A DNA stretch of 16,862 bases, from assembly GCA_014885115.2 (NCBI GenBank), contig WKLE02003638.1, forward strand, positions 1-16,862. Reading direction: 5' to 3'. Source of the stretch: Asterionellopsis glacialis (Eukaryota; Bacillariophyta; Plagiogrammaphyceae; Rhaphoneidales; Asterionellopsidaceae). Every line of letters begins with the position of its first letter. Within the stretch, counting starts at the first letter, position 1. Position numbers and translations under genes: made by a program. Positions 1 to 8,100 of the stretch are shown piece by piece. Under the pieces are notes generated by a model. It did no database searches, had not been told where the DNA came from, and was given only the letters and a program-made list of their open reading frames with translations.

Positions 1-1115
1 TTTGAGTGGGAGATTTTGAAAAAACGCCCAAAAACAGTGGGAGATTTACATCTACTGTACTGTACTCATACCTTACCTGGTACATTAGAAAGGTGTCCCT
101 GGTTCAAGTACCACGAAGTCGTCCTATTACAAACATATGTTTCAATAATGATCACAACATGATACAATCTCCAAACAAAGTTGTTTTTTTGTGAATGAAT
201 TGTATTTCTTGAGGTATGTGTTTGTACAGAAAGGAATGAATGCTGCATTTGCTTCAGGATGCGATGCGCTGGTAACTTATTAAAAAAACAATTGATTGAA
301 ATTGAATTTCATCATCTGTTAAAGTTGGTTTCCTAACAATAGTCTACAGAGTTGCCTTCATGATGATGATAGATGTGGCAGATATCTAAATTTTAAAAGG
401 CTGAAGGAGGATGTTTAGAACAACGAGAACGGGGACCTAAAATGTTGCTATAAAATATAGACTTGAACATGGTATTGGCAATAAGGACCAGTTTATAACA
501 AGAATGAATCATCTGAACAATGAATTAAGCATGATCAACGATGAAACTGCAAGCAAGAACATGTACCAAGTCTCATCTGGTTGATGTTGATATTTTTCTT
601 GTATTGCATTCATTTCTTTCTAACAAAAATTTTATTTCTATATAGGCATCAAACCAGGACAAGTTTGCTCCAGTGATTGGAAGCTCAATATATGGCAGAG
701 CAAAAGGCATGGATCACATGTGATGAGCTGGAAGACTACAGTACTGTAGATAAATGGAATCTCTGAAGAGCAATGGAAGGTAATTTAAACAAAAAAAAAT
801 GGTCTTTTGGTATAAACATGTATGTTGAAGTATGTAAATATATTTTAAAGATACAACACAGCACAATTGTCTTCATCCTGATATGCATAAGAATCTCTTT
901 GCTGCTATTGATGCTAATTACCATCATTATCAAACTATTCTGAAAAATCAGACCATTTCCAAACAACATTGGATTTTGCTCCAGAATTACTCCTGCATTC
1001 ATTGTATTGGATCCCTCTGATCCAAACTCTTCTTGGTTAATAATGGATGCTAATTTCCCTCCACATTTTGGTGCACGATGAGTATTGTGCCCACAGAAAT
1101 TAAATTCTTGTTTGC
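1..1115. other. AT-rich stretch, no supported gene
   Basis: I see no gene here. Open frames on both strands are short and show no recognisable protein. A 128-codon minus-strand frame (736-1122) starts just past the end of the protease remnant and overlaps its last bases; it has some coding-like texture at its start (Cys-Gly-rich) but turns into low-complexity hydrophobic residues and matches nothing I know. It could be decayed 3' sequence of the protease gene. A 12-bp direct repeat, AGTGGGAGATTT, lies at 5-16 and 36-47. Confidence 0.5.
736..749. repeat. 14-bp perfect palindrome CTACAGTACTGTAG
   Basis: The sequence CTACAGTACTGTAG equals its own reverse complement. Its half-site TACTGTA/TACAGTA recurs elsewhere in the window (53, 58, 2092, 2536, 10809, 11167, 11292), mostly outside intact genes. 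No function can be assigned; it could be a protein-binding site, a small repeat relic or chance. Confidence 0.5.
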
Positions 1116-2406
1116 TTAACATATAAACATAGCTCTCTCCACCATGTTTAAGGTACTGTCAACACACATGTCAATCATTTCTGATGATCCAAAATTACCA
1201 CCACTAGTATAGGAAAACCCATTGAAACTGATGGCATAAGATCCAGATCAATAACTACAGCAAATTCCATCACTGTAGGAATCAGCTATCTTGAAGGTGA
1301 AAGAGTCACTTTGAAGACAATGTTTTTCTTTATAGGTTGTTCCTGTTTTGCCATACCCATTGCCCATGGCTACTTGCCCCCCTGACATGTCTGTGACTTC
1401 CCATGAGGTCTCTCTGGGATAATCATCTGTTGTCAACTCTAGGGTTAATATTTTACCTGTTTCAGTTGGACAATTGACTGGTGTTGGAGCACCTGTAGGA
1501 TGAGGAGTTGCATCAGGATCTTGATTGTATCCTCCAAAAGCAACTTCTGGTGGAGTTTCAAGAGTTATGCCTCCAGCTTCACATCCTTCTGACTCTAAGA
1601 GGGTCGTATACAGCTTTAGCCTGAACAATACCAAAGCCATAATTGACATGACACCCACCAGTTCCTTTATCCTTCACAGTTCTAATTAGTACATTGCAGA
1701 TTTGGTGATTGGTGCATTCTTGAAAGTGTGACCAAACCAGGGCTGCTACCCTTGCAACATGGGGGATTGCCATAGATGTGCCAGAATAGGAAGTGTACCT
1801 ATTATCTGGTATGATGGATTTGACACTTACTCCTGGACCTGCAATTTCTGTCTGAGAATTGTATGTTGAAAAGGAAGCTATTTCTTCAGTACTGTCAACT
1901 GCTGCCACAGGCATGACTACCAGATAAGACGCTGGGTAAGAATAATTTGAGGAACCAAAGTTTCCAGCTGCAGCAATAATCAAGAGACCTGCATCATAAG
2001 CATCATTGTAGGCTTGTTTGTTGGTAGTTGAATATTGGCTACCACCCAGGCTCATGCTAATGACCTTGGCTCCAGCACCAATGCAGCTGTCTACAGTACT
2101 CAGGACTGAGGCCCATGTGCCATTGCTGCTGTTACTTAAACCCTTGCCAATGTGAACAAAGGTAAACTTGGAAGGATCGGGGTTGACATTGTTGACACCC
2201 ACACTGTTACCTCCTATTGCTCCAATAGTTCCAGCACAGTAGGTACCATGTCCATGGCTGCCACTATTGCAATCACCTACACTTGAGCTTGTTCCAGTAA
2301 CACCATGACTACTCTTAGGCAAATCTTCATGCCCTAAAACATAATCGGTATCAATAACGCAAACCTTTATTGACTCGCTCCAGTGCCCCCTCCGTGGCAA
2401 GTTCAA
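1116..2406 (-). pseudogene. Subtilisin-like serine protease (S8) with C-terminal DGICC module, disrupted
   Basis: The catalytic domain reads from about 2380 down to about 1610 and keeps all S8 active-site residues: Asp in VIDTD (residue 19 of the open frame), His in GHGTYCAG (53), oxyanion Asn in AAAGN (149) and Ser in GTSMA (211). Downstream, near 1612-1620, an extra C in a CCC run shifts the frame; deleting it joins AKAVYD directly to LLESEGCEAGG, so the original protein clearly continued. The C-terminal module then meets an in-frame TGA at 1248-1250, exactly where a Gly (GGA) is expected in DGICCSY-G-SGSY. Reading on gives SGSYAISFNG and GGNFGSSE, the normal end of this module, until TAA at 1116-1118. 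Conserved residues near the active site are also changed (DTG to DTD, TPHVAG to IPHVAR). No in-frame ATG, signal peptide or prodomain is found upstream; a pyrimidine-rich CTTTGTTTTAG at about 2425 could be an old splice acceptor. Most likely a pseudogene; sequencing error could explain the frameshift alone but not all the changes. Confidence 0.8.
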
Positions 2407-2634
2407 ACTCAGCAGGCAGACACTAAAACAAAGAGGGCAAAAAGGAAAAGGCTGGGGACGAAGTCTATCTATCTGTTTCTGTTCTGATACTGCAAAGTAA
2501 AGCTTGATGTATCTAAAAAGAAGCTGGTTCTCTGCTACAGTACTTTTATCGTTTTTTTAAATTCCATCATTCATCCAACTACCAATTTTATCTATACCCA
2601 CCATCCCCAAAAAGACTCTAAAGTTTCAATTTTT

Positions 2635-2938
2635 CTACAAGAGGTCATCTTGAAGATGGTGCTGTAGGGGCTGTGGCTTTTTTTCAGCAATAACCTTGGC
2701 TTCTTTTTCTTCCTTGGCTTTTTTCTTCTTAGCTTCCCTTTCGTTCTTTTTATTTTCTGCCTCTTTCTTGTTGTCTGCGGTCTCATCAGATTCAGCCTTA
2801 ATTTTGGCAACTTCTGCAGGATCTAACCATAATTGTGGAGGTATCCTTTTCCTCTAGTTCAAATCCATAGATTGTATTCTTGAGATAACTGTCCATCTAA
2901 GCCTCGTATTCTACAATATCTTCTACGACTTCTTCAAT
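2635..2938 (-). pseudogene. Lysine-rich coding remnant, origin unknown
   Basis: Two minus-strand segments in different frames look like pieces of one protein. The first (from about 2938) reads IEEVVEDIVEYEA, a TAG, then MDSYLKNTIYGFELEEKD and STIMV. The second, one base out of frame, reads DPAEVAKIKAESDE followed by a Lys/Glu/Ala-rich helical stretch and KKPQPLQHH, ending at TAG 2635-2637. Removing one T at the junction joins the two, and TAG could be a decayed TGG. The second part would be a highly charged helix or nuclear-type tail. It lies downstream of BUD13 on the same strand but is not its C-terminus, which is complete. I do not recognise the family. It may instead be UTR with chance coding texture. 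Confidence 0.3.
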
Positions 2939-3096
2939 GATTTAATTACTTGCCGGTGTTTGTTGGTTCTTACTCTGTTTGCCCTTCCTTCCCTTGGTAT
3001 CCTTATGCATCCGTTTTATGTTTCTACACACAAAAGCATTGGCAACATCGTCATCCTTATATTGTTTGTGTGTTTTGAAAAACAGCACATGTAACG

Positions 3097-4515
3097 CTAC
3101 ATATCTGCTGTACTCCATCTATAGGCTTCTTCTTTTTTACGTTGTATACTATATTTCTGCGCAAGAACTTGATCTTCAAATCCATTGCTACGATCTATAC
3201 CATCCCAACGATATCCTGGTGCTATCTGATATCGATTAGGTTTAGGTTTAGGTCCTTTATACATTGGTTTCTTCGGTGTTGTTGTTGTTGTCCCGTTATG
3301 TTGTTGTTGCTGATGTTGTTGTTTTTTATAAGCTTGTTGTGCCATTGGATCTTCTGCATAAATTATTGTTTTGCGTTCTTGTTCTAATCGATCATCATTG
3401 GCATGTCTTGCAAATGTACTTGCTTGTAAATATTCATATTCTTCTTTGAGTTTTTGTTGTTGTTGTTTTTGCTTTAGACCCATATTCAATTCTTGTTGTT
3501 GTTGTTCTTTGGTGCCTTTGTTGGTATTTTCGTGGTCGTGGTGCTCACTACGTTTCCCATGAGAATCACGATAAATGGTATCACCCATACCATGTTTGTC
3601 TACCATATCTTGTGCTTGTTTTTGTTTTTTCGACTGCAATTTCATTTCAGCTTTTTGGAATTGTTTTGAATTTTGTAATCCGGCCATATGACCAGATGAC
3701 ATTTTTTCACGACGATAATCATTATCAATTTCATCATCCTCGTTGGATGATGGTGAATCATGACGACGTCGACGATCATGATGACTAGGAAGACTGTTAT
3801 CACTCTCTGAATCATGACGATGTCTTCTAGGACGACGATGGTGATGCTGTCTTGAAGAAGCAGAACGATCAACTGATTCATCACTATCCTCCGAATCATG
3901 ACGACGTTGACGATTACGAGAAGGAGGAGAATGATCACTGTAGGAATCATCATCATTATCTGAATCATGCCGCTGTCTTTTTCGTCGATGATCGTCACGG
4001 TGTCCTCCTTCATGTGACTGATCATGGCCGTTGTCATCGTCGTCGTCTGAAGAATCATGACGACGTCGGATTCGTCTTTGTCTTTCTTGTCTACCACCGG
4101 CATCCTCATCTGAATCATCGTTGTTGTGTCTACTATGTCGTGTAGGGCTACTAGCATCATAATCATCACCTTTGTTCAACGGCAATGTTTCTTCTGTAGT
4201 CCATTCTTGTGATTGTTGACTTTGTCCCTGTTGATGGTGAAGATCGCTGTCATTATTTGCAACAACCATAGGACGATCTTCTTCATTATCTTCGTCATCG
4301 TTATTAGTATTAGGATGATTCAAATCATCATCATAATCTAAATCATGAATCGCATCCATAAATTCATTGTCTTTTGCTTTTGCTTTTGTCTTTTCCTTCT
4401 TTTTGCTGTCTTTTTTCTTTTTTTTCTTTTTGTGTTTTTTCTTTTTCTCGTCTTGATCATTTCTTATATTATCATCGTTTGTATATTTAGACAAATACGC
4501 TAATTTTGAAGACAT
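3097..4515 (-). CDS. BUD13: BUD13 homologue, pre-mRNA splicing factor (RES complex)
   Basis: A single-exon frame of 472 residues. BUD13 acts in the nucleus in the RES complex, with Snu17/RBMX2 and Pml1/SNIP1, which joins the activated spliceosome and helps splicing and retention of unspliced pre-mRNA. The C-terminus is diagnostic: PNRYQIAPGYRWDGIDRSNGFE, ending in EEAYRWSTADM, closely like the end of human BUD13 (PGYRWDGVDRSNGFE, YKWSVEDM). The N-terminus, MSSKLAYLSKY, matches the usual start (AEYLKRY in human), so I chose the ATG at 4513-4515; the frame stays open upstream but has no ATG. Between the ends lie a Lys-rich basic block (about residues 20-45), an acidic Asp/Asn stretch, five RHDS repeats, a central region containing DTIYRDSHGKR (the conserved 'T-x-YRD-x-G' type segment) and Gln-rich tracts. 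Divergently oriented to the surface-protein gene, about 600 bp from it. No intron or damage seen. Confidence 0.93.
   Translation of the reverse strand: MSSKLAYLSKYTNDDNIRNDQDEKKKKHKKKKKKKDSKKKEKTKAKAKDNEFMDAIHDLDYDDDLNHPNTNNDDEDNEEDRPMVVANNDSDLHHQQGQSQQSQEWTTEETLPLNKGDDYDASSPTRHSRHNNDDSDEDAGGRQERQRRIRRRHDSSDDDDDNGHDQSHEGGHRDDHRRKRQRHDSDNDDDSYSDHSPPSRNRQRRHDSEDSDESVDRSASSRQHHHRRPRRHRHDSESDNSLPSHHDRRRRHDSPSSNEDDEIDNDYRREKMSSGHMAGLQNSKQFQKAEMKLQSKKQKQAQDMVDKHGMGDTIYRDSHGKRSEHHDHENTNKGTKEQQQQELNMGLKQKQQQQKLKEEYEYLQASTFARHANDDRLEQERKTIIYAEDPMAQQAYKKQQHQQQQHNGTTTTTPKKPMYKGPKPKPNRYQIAPGYRWDGIDRSNGFEDQVLAQKYSIQRKKEEAYRWSTADM
3755..4065 (-). repeat. Five degenerate RHDS-coding repeats in BUD13
   Basis: The plus strand shows GAATCATGACGACG or close variants at 3755, 3809, 3893, 3962 and 4052, which on the minus strand encode (R)RHDS followed by acidic residues (SDDDD, DNDDD, EDSDE, ESDN, PSSNED). 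Spacing is irregular, 54 to 90 bases, and all copies stay in frame. Human BUD13 carries its own RHDS/RHDT array in the same region, so this is a conserved style of disordered, probably phosphorylated segment. Confidence 0.8.
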
Positions 4516-4718
4516 TATGATAATGATGTGTTCTCTTGTATTGTGCTTATCCTGTGCGTGGGGGGTGTCTTGCCGATCTCTCAATATCCGTAGCAGCAAA
4601 AAGGCGCTGCCCAAGTCCCCGTTTCAGTTGTGCTGTCGAATGATCAATCAATCAATCACAAAAAAAAATAATGATGGGTGTAGGCCCTGTTGTCCTTTGT
4701 CTGTTGTTTGTTTATTTT

Positions 4719-4787
4719 AGGACTCTCTCGACTAGTAGAGAGGTCCTAAAGTCCTACTCTCTAGCTAGAGAGAGAGAGAGAGGACCT
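4719..4787. repeat. CT/GA-rich nested palindromes
   Basis: Two adjoining inverted repeats. The first, 4719-4747, runs from AGGACTCTCTC to GAGAGGTCCT around ACTAGT and is imperfect. The second, 4741-4787, is bounded by AGGTCCT and its complement AGGACCT and encloses a perfect 16-bp palindrome, CTCTCTAGCTAGAGAG (4757-4772), followed by a GA microsatellite. It could form a cruciform, or be a miniature element relic or microsatellite expansion. A weaker, similar CT/GA palindromic patch lies past the other end of the gene, at 10690-10810. Confidence 0.6.
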
Positions 4788-4819
4788 GGGTTTTGTTCAT
4801 GACACAGGAGTGTGTACAG

Positions 4820-4840
4820 CCGGGTTCCGATGGACCCCGG
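4820..4840 (+). repeat. Short GC-rich hairpin
   Basis: CCGGGTTCC and GGACCCCGG pair over nine positions with one mismatch around a GAT loop, followed by six A residues. It stands out in an AT-rich region upstream of the surface-protein ATG. It could be a 5' leader structure if transcription starts upstream of it; no family is recognised. Confidence 0.4.
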
Positions 4841-5118
4841 AAAAAAGGCCTACTTTATTGGGCTTACAGAATTTCAGGTTTTCGGAGAGTTCATGACACA
4901 GCCGGTTAACAATCTAGGTCGTCTACCTTAAGCGGATATCTACTAGACTGCTCGTAATAGGTCACCAGATAACTGGTAGAGAGCTTGTATCGACAACAAT
5001 ACATACCGTATAGTCATACCAGATACTTGCTTGGACTACACGTAGTTTAGGACCTTTTGTGCATCGTTGCGACAGAAAGCAACTTCATTTTTTTGGTCAG
5101 CCTTTTGTTAGAGTCGAT

Positions 5119-8100
5119 ATGAGTCGTGATGACAGTCTTCAAGGTAATTGGGTAACTACCCAGGAAGTTGCTTCTCTTCTCTCTCGCCACGAAGAAGACC
5201 AGAAAGAGGAATTTTCGCGTCTACGAAAAGAAAATGAAATTCTTCGAGAAGAACTGGAGACACTTAAGAAGGAGGTTTTGATAAGCAATGTAACCCAAGG
5301 AACAGGTCATGTAGCAGTTGAGAACCATCCTTTATTTGAACAAGAGCAATTGAACGACGAAGAGGCAGCTATTAGGAATTCTTTCCAAGAAAATAGTAGA
5401 GAACTTGTCATGATCGAAGAAAAGTGTGACGGTCTGCAATTATTGCCACATGACACCTATAGCTTCATGGTATTCGCCAAAGTATTCAGCCCTACATTTC
5501 TTTGTGGGGTATTGGTCGTAGCTACCCAGTTTACGACACTCATTCTTTTGACCGTGGATGTTTTTGGAGCCGGAAGCGATGGAAATCGCATGGGTGTACC
5601 TCCTAATGTAACAGGTAATATTCGTGTACTTCAGATTTTTGCTTGCATGATTTCGGTGCTCAGTCAAGATGATATTCACCAATCGATGAATGTCGTGTAC
5701 TATGGGTACGATAGCAAGACTCTAGAAAATGCATTTGGAGTGGTGGCATCATGGAACATGTGGATGTTGTCGGCAGGGCTCCGTCTTGTGGAGGGAATGT
5801 TTGCGCTAGCTGCGACTTTTCTTCTCATTATGACGGAAGCCACAGCAAGAGATCTTCTATTGAATTTCACTGCTATTCAGTTTATATCGTATTTGGATGA
5901 TGTTGTGTTTGTCTTGGCGAAGTGGGGATATCTTGGAAAAATGATAAAGCAAGATGCAATAATGGTGGTGTGTGCTGAGCGAGTGTCTGGTAATCACAAA
6001 AAGAAATTCTCCCGCTTTTTGTTTGTGTTTTTAACGCTTGTCAGTATGCTTGGTTTTTGGTGTTGGATCTGTTACAAACAGGAGACTGGTCAATTCCTTT
6101 GTTCGACAGTGTTTGTCCAATTTGGTGACGAATTCTCGCCAGCACTTGGAACATTTAGTGGGCTCTATGATAGGAGGAAGTCGTCTGTTGGAGGCAGGGG
6201 TGCGACCAGGGTTGAATATGTTGAAAGTCGGAAAGGTCGTTTTAGTGAATCAGCCGTTTTGGGATATTGTGTCCAGGAAAGCGCTTGGACGTTATCTTTT
6301 GGAGACAGCTTTGATGATGTTCAACATCCATGTGATTGGCGAGCAAAGTCGTCAAATTTTGATCCAGATGAAGCCGATTCTTTTGATATTTTGGCAACTT
6401 CATCTTTTCCTTGGTTTACAAGAAATATATTAGGAAGAGAAGTTCCCATGGAACACTTTCATCTCTCCTGTTATGATTGTGAAGGCGAGGCTGATTTCTG
6501 TGGGGGCGCTAGTCATGGATCTTGTGTGGTAAGCTCTCTTTTCTTGTCATGTGTTTTCTTTAGGTTAAGTGAAAGAACAATAATGCCAATACAGCTGAAT
6601 TTATCGTATCAAGTCGCGAAACTTGACCCAAGAAAGAGAACAGCTCACTATTGATCTCTTTTGCCTTTTTTAAATCCTATAGAACAACAGGTGTGAATGT
6701 ATTGATGGGTGGTACGGCTTCCGCTGTGAGTTACGCGAACCATGTTCGGTTCTAGAAATCGACACTCGAACGGGTGGATTTCTTGGAGACCGTGAGTGGT
6801 CGGATAAATACAGCATCCTTCGATCCAATACTGAGGGCAGCATTGTAAATGTTTATGGACGCCCTGTTTACTTGAGTGATTCCAAATTATTTGATGTCAT
6901 ATTCTTTGCTGGGAGGCGATGGGTGTTGACATTTTCAACCTTGCTTGGCCAAAGTGACCCAGAAACCCTCGCAGATTACCTAACAAACAACTTCCACGGA
7001 CACTGGAGCAATTATACTGCTGTGTTTCTTAGTCAGCCTGTAGATGTCAACACACCCACAGGTGAGTATATATCTTGTATGAATAAAGAGATGTAATTAC
7101 TGCAAACAAACTCAGAGATACTCATTCAGAAGCTACTAGCAGCAGAAATAGCAATACGTTTCCATCCAAAACAACTCACACTCCTTGCTTCCTGCACTCT
7201 CGTTACGGTCAACCAACGCAAGATATCTTGAGTTCTCCTTTGGGTTTGAATTGGTTTCATGCCTTGGATAATTCACCAAGTGACATTACTCAAGCTGTAT
7301 CAACCATTCAATCCCCGGATGATAATCGACAAAGTGACGCTATCTTGATTTGTGCTATATGCGACAATGTCACGAACCCTTGCCTATATCAAGGCCTCTG
7401 TCTCATGGATGGAGTCTGTGCATGTACAACTGGGTCAGAGGGAGTACTGTGTCAAGAAACTCCAAACGGGAATGGTTTGTGTGACACTTTCTTCAACATA
7501 CCAGAATTTGGTTACGATGGAGGAGATTGCTGCATGGCATCTTGCACTAGTACGAAAGACTACGATTGTGGCAAAAGAGTCTCGATTTCTGCGTTTGGAA
7601 TACCCATTCAAGAATATGATGGTTATCCCAACTGCCAAGACCCTAGCCAATTGTGTGATTCTCCAAATGAGGTCTGTTGGAAGCCAAGTAGCATGGGTAT
7701 AAGTGGTGAATCTGCAAATGCAGAATCAGGAAGCTCTGTCGCACTTTCCAGAAATGGAGATGTTATGGCTGTGGCTGAGCCTGGAGCTAACAGGGTAAGG
7801 ATATTTGAGCAAGCTGGCATGCAATGGGCTCAGAGAGGAGAAGCTCTTCAGGGCCCAATTGATTCAACGTTCGGGTCTGCTATGGCTTTGTCAAAGGACG
7901 GAAATGTTGTAGCTGTTGGATCGACTTCCAATGTTTCGAGCTATGTCCAAGTTTTTGAGTGGGAGTCGAAGAGTAAGAACTGGATTCGTCGTGGCGAGGA
8001 TATTTTTGGAGAAGCGGTTTTCGTTGATCTTTACATTGGTTTTTCGATTGCACTCTCAAGCGATGGGAGCATTCTGGCAGTTGGAAGCCCAGGATATGAT

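Larger units (their letters stand above)
4516..5118. promoter_or_regulatory. Divergent intergenic region between BUD13 and the surface-protein gene
   Basis: This 603-base gap must hold both promoters. Next to the BUD13 start lies ATCA repeated four times (about 4643-4658) followed by an A run. The middle has CT/GA-rich palindromes and a hairpin (listed separately). The 13-mer GTTCATGACACAG occurs twice, at 4795-4807 and 4889-4901, each followed shortly by CAGCCGG. I cannot pick out a TATA box or transcription start on either side. The region is visibly higher in palindromes than the other intergenic stretches. Confidence 0.5.

Noticed and set aside
95..115. tRNA-like T-loop (GGTTCAAGTACC)
   Set aside because: The flanking stem does not pair over five bases and there is no A box, anticodon arm or acceptor stem upstream.
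1248..1250. TGA as a selenocysteine codon
   Set aside because: The position aligns with Gly in sister modules, GGA to TGA is one change, a separate frameshift disables the same gene, and I saw no clear SECIS-like stem downstream on the minus strand.
3642..4169. Overlapping frames opposite or within BUD13 repeats
   Set aside because: They are Met/Ile- or His/Asp-rich readings of the GAT/CAT repeat DNA in other frames and have no independent support.
4516..4614. N-terminal extension of BUD13 (33 residues)
   Set aside because: The frame is open upstream but holds no ATG; MSSKLAYLSKY at 4515 fits the family start.
4761..4783. GA microsatellite as a telomere or origin signal
   Set aside because: It is short, internal and not a telomeric repeat; simple-sequence DNA is enough to explain it.
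5059..5118. Extra 20 residues at the N-terminus of the surface protein
   Set aside because: They would need a GTG start; the first ATG, at 5119, precedes the coiled coil directly.
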